64,000 nucleotides of DNA from Bradyrhizobium niftali (GCF_004571025.1 NZ_SPQT01000007.1:124001-188000), one strand, 5' to 3'. Positions 1 through 9,421 are shown, counted from the stretch's first letter. A program made the numbers and translations. The notes: a model not told the origin generated them from the letters alone.

Positions 1-2154
1 AACATGGTGGCCGAGGTGTGCTCGGTCTATGTGCTGCGCGTCGACAACACGCTCGAGCTCTACGCCACCGAAGGTCTCAACCGCGAGGCTGTGCATCACA
101 CCGTGCTCAGCGCCCATGAGGGCCTGGTCGGTCTCGTCGCCAGCGAGGCGACGCCGCTCAACCTCAGCGATGCTCAGAGCCATCCGGCCTTCTCGTTCCG
201 CCCCGAGACAGGCGAAGAAATCTACCACTCCTTCCTCGGCGTGCCGATCCTGCGCGCCGGCAACACGCTCGGCGTGCTGGTGGTGCAGAACCGCGCCAAG
301 CGCAATTATGTCGAGGAAGAGCTCGAGGCGCTGCAGACCACCGCGATGGTGCTGGCCGAGCTGATCGCTTCCGGCGAGCTGTCGGCGCTGGCCCAGCCGG
401 GCCTAGAACCTGCCGCCCGCCATTCGGCGCAGAAGGTCGGCGCGATCCTGTCGGAAGGCATCGCGCTCGGCCATGTCGTGCTGCACGAGCCGCGCGTCGT
501 CATCAAGGACTACATCGCCGAGGACCTGCCGAAGGAAATCAAGCGGCTCGACACCGCGCTCGCCAAGCTGCGCGCCGATCTCGACCGCATGCTGGAGCGC
601 GGCGACGTCGCCGAGGGCGGCGAGCACCGCGAGGTGCTGGAAGCCTACCGCATGTTCGCCAACGACCAGGGCTGGTCGCACAAGCTGCACGAGGCGGTCG
701 CGACCGGCCTCACGGCGGAAGCCGCCGTCGAGCGCGTGCAGTCCGACACCCGCGCGCGCATGCTGCGCTCGACCGATCCCTATTTGCGCGACCGGCTGCA
801 CGATCTCGAGGACCTCGGCTACCGCCTGATGCGGCAGCTGGTCGGCCAGGACCACGCGCCGTCACGCGAACAATTGCCCGACAACGCCATCGTCATCGCC
901 CGCGCGATGGGCCCGGCGGCGCTGCTCGACTACGACCGCAAGCGCCTGCGCGGCATCGTGTTGGAGGAAGGCACCGCCAACTCGCACGTCTCGATCGTGG
1001 CGCGCGCGCTCGGAATCCCTGCGGTCGGCGAGGTGCCGAACGCGCCCGGAATCGCCGATCCCGGCGATGCCATCATCGTCGACGGCACGTCGGGCTCGAT
1101 CTATGTGCGCCCCTCGCAGGAGATCGAGGCGGCCTTCGCCGAGCGCGTGCGCTTCCGCGCCCGCCGCCAGGCGCAGTACCTCGCGCTGCGCGACCGGCCC
1201 TGCGTCACCAAGGACGGCCAGAAGGTCGAGCTGATGATCAACGCAGGTCTCGCCATCGACCTGCCGCATATCGAGGACACCGGCAGCGCCGGCATCGGCC
1301 TGTTCCGCACCGAGCTGCAATTCATGGTCGGCCAGAGCCTGCCGCGCACCAGCGACCAGCTCGCGCTCTATCGCACCGTGCTGGATGCGGCGGGCCCCAA
1401 GCCCGTCACCTTCCGCACGCTCGACATCGGCGGCGACAAGGCGCTGCCCTATATGGAAGCGGTGATCGAGGAAAATCCGGCGCTCGGCTGGCGCGCGATC
1501 CGGCTCGGGCTCGACCGCCCCGGCCTGCTGCGCGGCCAGATCCGCGCGCTGCTGCGCGCCGGCGGCGGCCGCGCGCTGCGCATCATGTTCCCGATGATCT
1601 CGGAGGTCGCCGAGTTCGATTCGGCGAAGGCGCTGGTCGAGCGCGAGCTCACCTATCTGCGCCAGCATGGCCACACGCTGCCCGAACGCATCGACATCGG
1701 CACCATGGTCGAGGTGCCGGCGCTGCTGTATCAGCTCGACGAGCTGCTGAAGAAGGTCGATTTCATCTCGGTCGGCTCCAACGATCTGTTCCAGTTCCTG
1801 TTCGCGGTCGACCGCGGCAATGCCAAGGTCTCCGAGCGCTTCGACACCATGTCGGCGCCGATCCTGCGCGCGCTCCGCGACATTGCCCGCAAGTCCCATG
1901 CGGCGCAGAAGTCGCTGTCGCTCTGCGGCGAGATGGCCTCCAAGCCGATCGGCGCGCTGGCGCTGATCGCGATGGGCTATCGCTCGCTGTCGCTGTCGGC
2001 GACCGCGCTCGGCCCGGTCAAGGCGATGGTGATCGATCTCGATGCCAAGAAAGCCGAGGCGATGCTCGGCCCGTTGCTGGACGCGCCAAGCGGCAGCGTC
2101 TCGATCCGGCAGAAGCTGACGGAATTTGCCGAGGCCGAAGGCCTGGCCTTGTAG
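1..2154 (+). CDS. ptsP: PTS-Ntr phosphoenolpyruvate-protein phosphotransferase PtsP, 5' end cut by window
   Basis: First enzyme of the nitrogen-related phosphotransfer relay: it takes phosphate from PEP and passes it to NPr and then EIIA-Ntr, a cytoplasmic regulatory chain rather than a sugar importer. The visible protein begins inside an N-terminal GAF domain (about the first 125 residues). Next comes the enzyme I swivelling domain with the phospho-histidine in SHVSIVAR (codon 328 counted from base 4), then the PEP-binding barrel with GTMVEVPAL, SVGSNDLFQF and LCGEMAS (Cys at codon 641). The frame is open to base 1 and family members are roughly 40 residues longer, so the ATG at base 4 is internal. 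It ends 57 bp before prfA and is probably co-transcribed with it. Confidence 0.95.
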   Translation, partial: NMVAEVCSVYVLRVDNTLELYATEGLNREAVHHTVLSAHEGLVGLVASEATPLNLSDAQSHPAFSFRPETGEEIYHSFLGVPILRAGNTLGVLVVQNRAKRNYVEEELEALQTTAMVLAELIASGELSALAQPGLEPAARHSAQKVGAILSEGIALGHVVLHEPRVVIKDYIAEDLPKEIKRLDTALAKLRADLDRMLERGDVAEGGEHREVLEAYRMFANDQGWSHKLHEAVATGLTAEAAVERVQSDTRARMLRSTDPYLRDRLHDLEDLGYRLMRQLVGQDHAPSREQLPDNAIVIARAMGPAALLDYDRKRLRGIVLEEGTANSHVSIVARALGIPAVGEVPNAPGIADPGDAIIVDGTSGSIYVRPSQEIEAAFAERVRFRARRQAQYLALRDRPCVTKDGQKVELMINAGLAIDLPHIEDTGSAGIGLFRTELQFMVGQSLPRTSDQLALYRTVLDAAGPKPVTFRTLDIGGDKALPYMEAVIEENPALGWRAIRLGLDRPGLLRGQIRALLRAGGGRALRIMFPMISEVAEFDSAKALVERELTYLRQHGHTLPERIDIGTMVEVPALLYQLDELLKKVDFISVGSNDLFQFLFAVDRGNAKVSERFDTMSAPILRALRDIARKSHAAQKSLSLCGEMASKPIGALALIAMGYRSLSLSATALGPVKAMVIDLDAKKAEAMLGPLLDAPSGSVSIRQKLTEFAEAEGLAL

Positions 2155-2211
2155 CGGGCCTGTCGCCCGCGTCCGCCGCCTCGCCGCCTTCCGCCATTTG
2201 AGACTTACCCG

Positions 2212-3297
2212 ATGTCGTCACTCCCTGAAGCCAAACTGGACGTCCTGCTCGCGCATCACGCTTCGCTCGAGGCCGAATCGCTCGGACAGCTCGCCTCCGA
2301 GCGCTACGTGCAGATCACGCGCGAGCTCGCCGAGATCACACCGCTGATCGAGGCGGTCAAGACTTACCGGTCCGCGGTTAAAGAACTCGCCGACACCGAG
2401 GCGCTGATCGCCGATCCCGCGACGGATGCGGAGATGCGCGGCATGGCGGAAGCCGAGCGCGACGAGCTGGCTCCAAGGATCGAGGATCTCGTCCAGAAGA
2501 TCCGCGTCGCGCTGCTGCCCAAGGACGCCATGGACGACCGCAACGTGGTGCTGGAAATCCGCGCCGGCACCGGCGGCGACGAGGCCTCGCTGTTCGCCGG
2601 CGACCTGTTCCGGATGTACGAGCGCTTCGCGAGCCTGCAGGGCTGGAAGGTCGAGGTCATCTCGGCGAGCGAAGGCACCGTCGGTGGCTACAAGGAAATC
2701 ATCGCGGAGGTGCAGGGCCGCGGCGCGTTCTCCAAGCTGAAGTTCGAATCCGGCGTGCACCGGGTGCAGCGGGTGCCCGACACCGAGACGCAAGGGCGCA
2801 TCCACACCTCGGCCGCCACCGTCGCGGTGCTGCCCGAGGTCGAGGATGTCGACGTCGAGATCAAGAACGACGATCTGCGCATCGAGACCATGCGCGCGCA
2901 GGGCGCCGGCGGCCAGCACGTCAACAAGACCGAATCGGCGATCCGCATCACCCACATCCCGACCGGCATCGTGGTGATGATGCAGGACAGCCGCTCGCAG
3001 CACAAGAACCGCGCCTCGGCCATGAACATCCTGCGCTCGCGCATCTACGACGCCGAGCGGCAACGCGTCGATGCGGCGCGCTCGGCCGAGCGCAAGGAAA
3101 AGGTCGGCTCCGGCGACCGCAGCGAGCGCATCCGCACCTATAATTTCCCGCAAGGGCGCGTCACCGACCACCGCATCAATCTGACGCTCTACAAGCTGCC
3201 GCAGGTGATCGCGGGGGAAGCGCTCGGCGAATTGACCGACGCGCTGACCACCGAGCACCAGGCTGCACAGCTCGCCGCGCAAGGCGCGGCGGCGTGA
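2212..3297 (+). CDS. prfA: Peptide chain release factor 1 (RF1)
   Basis: Recognises UAA and UAG in the ribosomal A site and triggers hydrolysis of peptidyl-tRNA. The 361-residue length is normal for the family. The peptide-release motif GGQ is at residues 233-235 in [13 protein letters not shown], and the codon-recognition PxT tripeptide reads P189-D-T191 within [16 protein letters not shown]. The stop codon overlaps the GTG start of prmC (GTGA), so the methyltransferase that modifies the GGQ glutamine is translationally coupled to its substrate. An antisense frame of nearly the same length is a GC-rich shadow. Confidence 0.97.
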   Translation: MSSLPEAKLDVLLAHHASLEAESLGQLASERYVQITRELAEITPLIEAVKTYRSAVKELADTEALIADPATDAEMRGMAEAERDELAPRIEDLVQKIRVALLPKDAMDDRNVVLEIRAGTGGDEASLFAGDLFRMYERFASLQGWKVEVISASEGTVGGYKEIIAEVQGRGAFSKLKFESGVHRVQRVPDTETQGRIHTSAATVAVLPEVEDVDVEIKNDDLRIETMRAQGAGGQHVNKTESAIRITHIPTGIVVMMQDSRSQHKNRASAMNILRSRIYDAERQRVDAARSAERKEKVGSGDRSERIRTYNFPQGRVTDHRINLTLYKLPQVIAGEALGELTDALTTEHQAAQLAAQGAAA

Positions 3298-4187
3298 CGC
3301 CCCGCGTGAGCGACCGCTTCACCGGACAATCGGTCGAGAGCGCACGGCGCGCACTGGCGGCGCAACTGCGATCGGCGCAGCTCGACGAGGCCGAGCTCGA
3401 CGCCCGCATCCTGCTTGGCGCTGCGCTCGGCCTCGATCTCACCGGCCTGATGACACAGGCCGCCCGGCTCCTCACGGAAGGGGAGGCCTTGCGGCTCGCG
3501 CAGCATGCGCAACGCCGGATCGCGGGCGAGCCGGTGGCGCGCATTCTCGGCACGCGCGAATTCTGGGGCCTGCCGTTCCGCCTGTCGGAAGCAACCCTGG
3601 TCCCACGCCCCGACACCGAAACGGTGGTCGAGCGTGCGCTCGAACTTTTCCGCGAGCAGAAGGCAATCCACCAGCCACGCATCGCCGACATCGGCACCGG
3701 ATCCGGCGCGATCCTGCTGGCGCTGTTGCACGATATTCCCGGCGCCTTCGGCGTCGGCACCGATCTCAGCCCGAACGCGCTCGAGACCGCCAGGGGCAAT
3801 GCCGCAGCCCTCGGCCTTGCCGACCGCTCCGCCTTCGTCGCCTGCTCCTATCTGGCGGCGCTTCGTGGCCCGTTCGACCTCATCGTGTCGAACCCGCCCT
3901 ATATCCCCTCCGCCGAAATTCCGAAATTGAGCGTCGAGGTGCGCGAGCACGATCCGCACCTGGCGCTCGACGGCGGCAATGACGGATATGACGCCTACCG
4001 CGCCCTGATCCCGCTGGCGGCCGAGCGTCTCGCGCCCGGCGGAGCGCTGATCGTCGAGGCCGGACAGGGCCAGGCCCGAAATATTGAAACCCTGATGACG
4101 GCAGCGGCGTTAGTGGTGGACAGGCCAGCCAAGGCCGATTTGGCGGGTATCCCGCGGGCCGTTTCGGCCCGAAAAATGCCCCCATAA
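3294..4187 (+). CDS. prmC: Peptide chain release factor N5-glutamine methyltransferase
   Basis: Transfers a methyl group from S-adenosylmethionine to the GGQ glutamine of release factors. The protein has 297 residues: an N-terminal helical substrate-binding domain, then a Rossmann methyltransferase fold with the SAM motif [10 protein letters not shown] and the diagnostic N200-P-P-Y203 active-site motif in VSNPPYIPS. The GTG start overlaps the prfA stop by four bases, which fixes the start. It closes the ptsP-prfA-prmC run; 463 non-coding bases follow. Confidence 0.95.
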   Translation: MTPRVSDRFTGQSVESARRALAAQLRSAQLDEAELDARILLGAALGLDLTGLMTQAARLLTEGEALRLAQHAQRRIAGEPVARILGTREFWGLPFRLSEATLVPRPDTETVVERALELFREQKAIHQPRIADIGTGSGAILLALLHDIPGAFGVGTDLSPNALETARGNAAALGLADRSAFVACSYLAALRGPFDLIVSNPPYIPSAEIPKLSVEVREHDPHLALDGGNDGYDAYRALIPLAAERLAPGGALIVEAGQGQARNIETLMTAAALVVDRPAKADLAGIPRAVSARKMPP

Positions 4188-4650
4188 AAGCCGGATTGGC
4201 CTGCAAAAACCTCTTGGAATATCCCTTGGGACCGACTACCTTCTACTCAACACATCGGTGTCGGCCCCGTACACCTACGGGCGAAAGCCGGGCTCTCGAG
4301 CGAGAGCTTCACTGATTTTAGGTTCCAAGCCGCAGGTCCTGTTAAGCGCGATGGCCCATTGAGGTGCGCAGCTTTCCGACCGCAAAGTGAACGAAAGCCT
4401 GATATTGCGCGCGAAGACTAACGCAAGAAACCAGGGCTTGTTTTGGCAGGCAAAATGAATGGGTTCGCTGGCGATGAATGCTGGCGGGTGGGGAACGCGT
4501 CTTTGTTGAACGCGACGGTCGACGAACATTGGCAGGGTTCAAGCCGCTTCTCGCGCGCGAGCGACAGGAGCGATGTGAACCGCTGTCATCAGGTCACTCC
4601 TAGCAATCAGTAATGCGTGCAACCTTTAGGGCTGGAATTAAAGGCAGGAC
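4188..4650. other. Long intergenic leader upstream of the DUF4167 gene
   Basis: 463 bases without a convincing gene. A minus-strand open frame at 4275-4529 has no recognisable protein features. A strong stem GCTCTC/GAGAGC with a GAGC loop lies near 4292-4307 but lacks a following T run, so it is not an ordinary terminator. The segment could be a long 5' leader or carry a small RNA; no known RNA family was recognised. Confidence 0.4.
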
Positions 4651-5439
4651 ATGAGAAACGGTCAGAACAAGCAGCGGATGCGCAACCGCAACAACAACAA
4701 CAATAACAACAACCGGCGCGGCCAGAACCCGATGACCCGGGTCTACGAGTCCAACGGACCCGATATCAAGATCCGCGGCACGGCTTCGCATATCGCTGAA
4801 AAGTATCTCCAGCTCGCGCGCGACGCGCGCTCCTCGGGCGATCCCGTTGCAGCCGAGAACTACTACCAGCACGCCGAGCATTATTTCCGGCTGATCGCGG
4901 CCGCCCAGGAGCAGTTCCGCCAGAACCAGCAGCCGCGCGGCGACGAGCCCATCAGCAGCAATAGCGACGACGGCGAAGACGACGGCGAGAATTTCTCGAA
5001 TTTCGGCCAGGAGCCGGGCTTCGTCCCGCAGCCGCAACAGCAGCAGCCATTCATGCGCGACCGCGACGGCCAGCGCGATCATCAGCAGCGTGATCACCAG
5101 CAGCGCGACAACCAGCCGTCGTACCAGCGCGACAACCAGCAGCCGCGCGAGCACCGCGAACGCGACCATCGTCCGCAGCCGCCGCAATATCAGCCGCAGC
5201 CAATGCCGCCGAACCAGCCGCAGCCCGTCATCGCCGATGCCGGCAGCGTCGATCGCCTGCCCTCCTTCATCACCGGCGCGCAGCCGCAAGTGAATGTTGG
5301 CGGTCAGGGCGGCTTCGAGGGCGGTGGTGGTGGTGGCGGCGAGCGCTTTCCGCGCCGGCGGCGCCGGCCGCATGGCCCCCGCCCCGAGCGCGAAGCCGCT
5401 CCGGCCGCGTCCAGCGACGATCTGGCGCCCGGCGAGTAA
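4651..5439 (+). CDS. DUF4167 domain protein with Asn/Gln/Arg-rich disordered tail
   Basis: A 262-residue protein found next to prmC in many Rhizobiales; its function is not established. The N-terminus has a run of seven asparagines after RNRN. A compact domain of about 55 residues follows (from GPDIKIRGTASHIAEKYLQL to HAEHYFRLIAAAQEQ), which is the DUF4167 core. The rest is low-complexity: QQRD/QPSYQRD-like repeats, a Pro/Gln stretch, a glycine run and a basic RRRRRPHG segment. Such composition suggests RNA or ribonucleoprotein association, but that is inference. No signal peptide or membrane segment is visible. A strong terminator follows at 5464-5498. Confidence 0.85.
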   Translation: MRNGQNKQRMRNRNNNNNNNNRRGQNPMTRVYESNGPDIKIRGTASHIAEKYLQLARDARSSGDPVAAENYYQHAEHYFRLIAAAQEQFRQNQQPRGDEPISSNSDDGEDDGENFSNFGQEPGFVPQPQQQQPFMRDRDGQRDHQQRDHQQRDNQPSYQRDNQQPREHRERDHRPQPPQYQPQPMPPNQPQPVIADAGSVDRLPSFITGAQPQVNVGGQGGFEGGGGGGGERFPRRRRRPHGPRPEREAAPAASSDDLAPGE

Positions 5440-5463
5440 GCTTCTTCTGATTTTCTGATCTGC

Positions 5464-5498
5464 ATCGTCCCGGCCCCCGCGCCGGGACGATTTGTTTT
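5464..5498 (+). terminator. Rho-independent terminator after the DUF4167 gene
   Basis: An 11-bp perfect stem, ATCGTCCCGGC (5464-5474) with GCCGGGACGAT (5481-5491), has a six-base loop and is followed by TTGTTTT. The T run is only on the plus-strand side, so it serves the DUF4167 transcript. It abuts the stop codon of the converging methyltransferase gene. Confidence 0.8.
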
Positions 5499-6238
5499 CA
5501 GCTGCGCGTCACCGTCGAGGACGGCACCAGCACCGGCTTCAACGATGGAATCAGCCGCGCCCGCTCGCGCTTGGCGGGGATCGCGCGATAGACCTGCTTG
5601 GTGGCCTCGACGATGTGCACGCCGGCAAAGGGCAGCGACAGCGCCGCCCCGGCGCGCTCCCACATCTGCGCCGATTTCAGCACCCAGCCGCCGGCATAGG
5701 GCGGCATGAACAGCGCCTCGCCCCATGCGGTCGGCGTGAACCAGGTCTGCCGCAGCAGATCGGTGATCTGCGAGCGCGAATAGGGCCGGCCGTGGCCGAA
5801 CGGCGTATTGTCGCTGCGCGTCCACACGCCGCGCCGGTTCGGGATCACCGCGATGACGCGGCCGGACGGCGACAGCACGCGCCACACCTCGCGCAGCAGC
5901 GCAGCCGGGTCGTCCGACATCTCCAGCGCGTGGACCAGCAGGATGCGGTCGACCGCGGAATCGGGAAGCGGCAGCGAGAATTCATCCACCAGCGAGGCCA
6001 GCGCCGGCCGCCCCGTAGGCCATTTCAGGACGCCCTGGGCTGCCGGCATGAAGGCGAGGCAGCGCTCGGCGTCCTCGCGGAACAGCCCGAGATAGGGCGT
6101 GGGATAGCCGATGCCGAGCACGCGCTGGCCCTCGGCGCGCGGCCAGCGCTCCCTGATGCCGCGATTGATCATTTGCCGCGCCACAATCCCGAGGCGACGG
6201 GAATAGAACTCGCGGAGGTCGACGACGTCGATGCTCAT
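5498..6238 (-). CDS. Class I SAM-dependent methyltransferase
   Basis: A 246-residue cytoplasmic methyltransferase of the Methyltransf_11 type; the substrate is unknown. A degenerate SAM-binding glycine loop, VLGIGYPTPYLGLF, lies near residue 40. The fold continues with DEFSLPLPDSAVDRILLVHALEMSDDPA, the usual motif III region, and LREVWRVLSPSGRVIAVIPNRRG, the post-motif strand. This arrangement is common next to gloB in Bradyrhizobium-type genomes. It is divergent from gloB across about 108 bp, which must hold both promoters, and converges on the DUF4167 gene. Confidence 0.85.
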   Translation of the reverse strand: MSIDVVDLREFYSRRLGIVARQMINRGIRERWPRAEGQRVLGIGYPTPYLGLFREDAERCLAFMPAAQGVLKWPTGRPALASLVDEFSLPLPDSAVDRILLVHALEMSDDPAALLREVWRVLSPSGRVIAVIPNRRGVWTRSDNTPFGHGRPYSRSQITDLLRQTWFTPTAWGEALFMPPYAGGWVLKSAQMWERAGAALSLPFAGVHIVEATKQVYRAIPAKRERARLIPSLKPVLVPSSTVTRS

Positions 6239-6346
6239 GACGGCAATGTAACATGCGCAAGGCCGCGGCTGCGCGCCGAATATTGCATTGCCTGCGCAAC
6301 GTTAACGCCATATTTGTCTGCCGGGGCTGAGCGCGAAGGAGATGTC

Positions 6347-7114
6347 ATGGCTGCCGAAATTCGTACTTTCAGCTGTTTAAACGACAATTTCGGTTACCTG
6401 ATCCACGATGTGGAAACCAAGGCGACGGCGTCGATCGACGCGCCGGAGGCCGGCCCCATCCTGAAGGCGCTGGAGCGCGAAGGCTGGCAGCTCACCGACA
6501 TCCTGATCACCCATCATCACGGCGATCATGTCGGCGGGGTCGCCGAACTCAAGCAGAAATATAATTGCCGCGTCGTCGCGCCGCACGACCAGACCACGAA
6601 AATCGCCAACGTCGACCTGCGCGTGGCCAATGCCGACGTGGTCAAGATCGGCAACCTGCTGGCGCGCGTCGTGGAGACGCCCGGCCACACGCTCGACCAC
6701 ATCTCCTACGTGTTCGACACCGAGAAGACGGTGTTCGCCGCCGACACGCTGTTCTCGATCGGCTGCGGCCGCGTCTTCGAGGGCACCTACCCGATGATGT
6801 GGGATTCGCTGTTGAAGCTGCGAGCCCTGCCCGACGATTTCAAGCTCTATTGCGGCCACGAATACACCGCCTCCAACGTCAAGTTCGCGCTCAGCGTCGA
6901 TCCCGACAATGCGGCGCTCCAGGCGCGCGCGGCGGAGGTGACCAGGCTCCGCGCCGAGAACAAGCCCACGATACCCTCACTGCTTGGTGACGAGAAGCGA
7001 GCAAACGTGTTCCTGCGCGCCGATGACCCTGCAGTCGCAGCCAGGCTACACATGAAGGGTGCGGATGCCGCCGCGGTGTTCGGCGAGCTGCGCGAGCGCA
7101 AGAACAAATCCTGA
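6347..7114 (+). CDS. gloB: Hydroxyacylglutathione hydrolase (glyoxalase II)
   Basis: Hydrolyses S-D-lactoylglutathione to D-lactate and glutathione, the second step of methylglyoxal detoxification. The metallo-beta-lactamase fold carries the metal motif T55-H-H-H-G-D-H61, then TPGHTLDHISY, AADTLFSIGCGR and CGHEYT. Translation from ATG 6347, preceded by GAAGGAGATGTC, gives 255 residues, the normal length. The frame stays open far upstream, but those residues antisense to the methyltransferase are not family sequence. The stop codon lies in the first unit of a small tandem repeat (7106-7147). Confidence 0.93.
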   Translation: MAAEIRTFSCLNDNFGYLIHDVETKATASIDAPEAGPILKALEREGWQLTDILITHHHGDHVGGVAELKQKYNCRVVAPHDQTTKIANVDLRVANADVVKIGNLLARVVETPGHTLDHISYVFDTEKTVFAADTLFSIGCGRVFEGTYPMMWDSLLKLRALPDDFKLYCGHEYTASNVKFALSVDPDNAALQARAAEVTRLRAENKPTIPSLLGDEKRANVFLRADDPAVAARLHMKGADAAAVFGELRERKNKS

Positions 7115-7147
7115 AGAAGAAGTCCTGAAGAGCAAATCCTGACGGGG
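7106..7147 (+). repeat. Three tandem 14-bp units over the gloB stop codon
   Basis: Three adjacent units, AAATCCTGAAGAAG, AAGTCCTGAAGAGC and AAATCCTGACGGGG, each contain TCCTGA. The first TGA (7112-7114) is the gloB stop. The period is not a multiple of three, so copy-number change would not extend the protein cleanly. Confidence 0.7.
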
Positions 7148-7151
7148 ATCG

Positions 7152-7574
7152 ATGCCGACCGCAGCCGAGATCATCGCGCGCCTTGAACTCCGACCGCACC
7201 CCGAAGGCGGGCACTATCGCGAGACGTTTCGCGACCAGACCACGGACGCCAACGGACGTTCGCGCTCGACCCTCATTTACTTCCTGCTTGCGCGCGGCGA
7301 ACGCTCGCACTGGCACCGGATCGATGCGGTCGAGATCTGGCATTATTATGCCGGCAGTCCGCTGATGCTGCGCATCGCGCATGAGGGCTGCTCCCAGCAC
7401 GAGGTCCGCCTCGGCACGGATCTCGTGAGCGGCGAACGACCGCAGGCCATCGTGCCGGCCGATGCATGGCAGATGGCCGAGACAACCGGTGAATGGACAC
7501 TGGTCGGCTGCACCGTCGCGCCGGCCTTCGAGTTCGCGAAGTTCGAGCTCGCGCCGAAGGGCTGGGAGCCGTAG
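7152..7574 (+). CDS. DUF985-type cupin protein
   Basis: A 140-residue single-domain cupin of the DUF985 (Cupin_5) family, function unproven. Diagnostic features are the N-terminal LRPHPEGGHYRETFR, the strand TLIYFLL, SHWHRIDAVEIWHYYAG and the C-terminal TLVGCTVAPAFEFAKFEL. Histidines at HWHR and WHYY are in the positions of cupin metal ligands. It starts 37 bp after gloB and may be co-transcribed with it. No signal peptide. Confidence 0.85.
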   Translation: MPTAAEIIARLELRPHPEGGHYRETFRDQTTDANGRSRSTLIYFLLARGERSHWHRIDAVEIWHYYAGSPLMLRIAHEGCSQHEVRLGTDLVSGERPQAIVPADAWQMAETTGEWTLVGCTVAPAFEFAKFELAPKGWEP

Positions 7575-7586
7575 CTCCACACCGTC

Positions 7587-7684
7587 ATTCCGGGGCGCCG
7601 CGCAAACGGCGAACCCGGAATCTATCTCGCCACCATAGACGCGGATAAATGGATTCCGGGTTCGCACGTCGTGCGCCCCGGAAT
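7587..7684. repeat. Nested palindromic intergenic repeat
   Basis: The outer arms ATTCCGGGGCGC (7587-7598) and GCGCCCCGGAAT (7673-7684) are exact complements. The inner arms CGAACCCGGAATC (7610-7622) and GATTCCGGGTTCG (7652-7664) also pair exactly. The element fills the gap between two converging genes and can fold into one long hairpin, so it probably acts as a bidirectional terminator. It resembles the REP-like repeats scattered in Bradyrhizobium genomes. Confidence 0.7.
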
Positions 7685-7689
7685 CACAG

Positions 7690-8559
7690 TCACCGCTTCC
7701 TGAGCACCATGTCCTTTGCCGCGATCAGGCCGCCGCCGGCGATCAAGACCGCGGCGATGGCGATGTTGGCACTGGCCTTGGCGAAGCCGGCGGCGATGAG
7801 GAAGCCGGTCGACAATAGCGGCGTCGCATAGGAGGCAGCGCCGAGCACGCGGATGTCGCCGCGCTTCATGCCGATGTCCCAGGCGTAGAACGCGGCACCG
7901 ACGGGGCCGATGCCGAGCGCGACGACCGAAAGCCACTGCACCGTGGTCTCGGGCCACACGGTGGTTTCGAGCACACCGTGCATCAGTGCGGCGAGCACTG
8001 ATGTGGCGAGACAGAAACCCGCGACCGCATCGGTCGGCACCGCCTTCAATCGGCGCGACAGCACCGAATAGGTTGCCCACACGAAGGCGGCGATGAAGGC
8101 CGCGATCAACCCCGGCACCGCCCCCGGCGCAAAGCCGGAGGTATTGCCGGCGAACAGCAGCACAGTGCCGACGAGGCCGAGTACGGCGCCGACGATGTGA
8201 TGCACGGCCAGCCGCTCGCCCGGCAGGAACGACGAGAACAGCACGATCAGCAGCGGCCAGAGATAGTTGAGCAGACCGGCTTCAGCCGGCGGCGCGAAGC
8301 GCAGCGCGAGGAAATACAGCGCGTGATAGCCGAACAGCCCACCGACGCCGACCACCCACACGACCAATGGCTGGCGCAGGCTTTTCGCCGCCTCGCCACG
8401 GCCGATCCAGGTGAGGAGGCCGACGAGGCCGCCGATCGCGAAGGTCATCGCGGCGAGCTGGAACGCCGGGATCTTTCCGGTCGCCACCGTCATCACTGAC
8501 AGCAGTGACCACATCAGGATCGCGGTCAATCCGATCAGCGTCGCGGTGCGGGGAGTCAT
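7690..8559 (-). CDS. DMT/EamA-family inner-membrane exporter
   Basis: A 289-residue integral membrane protein with about ten hydrophobic segments in two EamA halves, the usual layout and length of the drug/metabolite transporter superfamily. The N-terminus, TATLIGLTAILMWSLLSVMT, and the loops resemble the YddG aromatic amino acid exporter branch, but the substrate cannot be read from sequence. Translation starts at ATG 8559. It has its own repeat elements on both sides and no operon partner. Confidence 0.85.
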   Translation of the reverse strand: MTPRTATLIGLTAILMWSLLSVMTVATGKIPAFQLAAMTFAIGGLVGLLTWIGRGEAAKSLRQPLVVWVVGVGGLFGYHALYFLALRFAPPAEAGLLNYLWPLLIVLFSSFLPGERLAVHHIVGAVLGLVGTVLLFAGNTSGFAPGAVPGLIAAFIAAFVWATYSVLSRRLKAVPTDAVAGFCLATSVLAALMHGVLETTVWPETTVQWLSVVALGIGPVGAAFYAWDIGMKRGDIRVLGAASYATPLLSTGFLIAAGFAKASANIAIAAVLIAGGGLIAAKDMVLRKR

Positions 8560-8574
8560 CGGCCACTACTTTCG

Positions 8575-8660
8575 ACATGGCCGGACTTGTTCCGGCCATC
8601 CACGTTCTTTGGGGACCTTGTAAAGACGTGGATGCCCGGGACAAGCCCGGGCATGACGAC
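8575..8660. repeat. Double-hairpin palindromic intergenic repeat
   Basis: Two hairpins stand side by side: ATGGCCGG with CCGGCCAT, and TGCCCGGG with CCCGGGCA. They are embedded in a larger pairing between ATCCACG and CGTGGAT. This type of GC-rich element recurs between genes in Bradyrhizobium genomes. It separates the DMT exporter promoter from the end of phaB. Confidence 0.6.
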
Positions 8661-8695
8661 CGACTAATATCGCCAGAGAACGTGATGCGATCGCA

Positions 8696-9421
8696 TCACA
8701 CCATGTACTGACCGCCGTTGACCGTCAGCGTCGAGCCGGTGATGGCGCCGGCCTCGTCGGCGGCGAGGAACACGACCGCGCGCGCGATCTCCTCGGGCTC
8801 GCCAAGGCGGCCGATCGGGATCAGCGGCAGGATGGACTTTTCCAGCACGTCCTTCGGCACCGCCTGCACCATTTCGGTGTTGATGTAGCCGGGGCAGATC
8901 GCGTTCACGGTGACGCCGCCCTTGGCGTTCTCCAGCGCCAAGGCCTTGGTGAAGCCGATCTCGCCGGCCTTCGCGGCGGAATAGTTCACCTGGCCGAACT
9001 GGCCCTTCTGGCCGTTGATCGAGGAGATGTTGATGATGCGGCCGAACTTGCGCCCGCGCATGCCTTCGATGACCTGGCGCGACATGTTGAACAGCGAGCC
9101 GAGATTGGTGCCGATCACGGCGTTCCATTGCTCGAGGCTCATCTTGTGGAAGGCGCCGTCCTTGGTGATGCCGGCATTGTTGACGAGCACGTCGATCGGG
9201 CCGACCTCGGCCTCGACCTTCTTCACGCCCTCGGCGCAGGCGTCGAAACTGCTGACGTCCCATTTGTAGACGGCGATGCCGGTCTCGGCCTTGAACTTCT
9301 CCGCCGCCGCATCGTTGCCGGCATAGCTCGCCGCGACCTTGTAGCCCGCCGCCTTCAGCGCCTTGCTGATTGCAGCTCCGATGCCCCGCGTACCACCCGT
9401 CACCAATGCAACACGTGCCAT
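8696..9421 (-). CDS. phaB: Acetoacetyl-CoA reductase
   Basis: NADPH-dependent reduction of acetoacetyl-CoA to (R)-3-hydroxybutyryl-CoA, the second step of poly-3-hydroxybutyrate synthesis. It is a 241-residue short-chain dehydrogenase with the cofactor motif TGGTRGIG (8-15), NNAG (81-84) and catalytic Ser134, Tyr147 and Lys151. QKGQFGQVNYSAAKAG is typical of PhaB. The ATG is preceded by AAGGGAAGGAA. A separate promoter (9479-9506) and an intervening terminator suggest it is not simply read through from phaA upstream. Confidence 0.95.
   Translation of the reverse strand: MARVALVTGGTRGIGAAISKALKAAGYKVAASYAGNDAAAEKFKAETGIAVYKWDVSSFDACAEGVKKVEAEVGPIDVLVNNAGITKDGAFHKMSLEQWNAVIGTNLGSLFNMSRQVIEGMRGRKFGRIINISSINGQKGQFGQVNYSAAKAGEIGFTKALALENAKGGVTVNAICPGYINTEMVQAVPKDVLEKSILPLIPIGRLGEPEEIARAVVFLAADEAGAITGSTLTVNGGQYMV

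Noticed and set aside
862..1899. Long minus-strand open frame opposite ptsP, and similar long frames opposite prfA, phaA, the PAS-GGDEF gene, the flavin monooxygenase gene, recQ, metY, the amidase gene and the MFS gene at 36.7 kb
   Set aside because: All mirror the codon pattern of a clear gene on the other strand. Their translations are rich in Arg, Ala, Gly, His and Asp and show no domains, which is usual for GC-rich DNA.
4275..4529. 84-codon minus-strand open frame in the DUF4167 leader
   Set aside because: No recognisable features and no ribosome-binding site worth noting.
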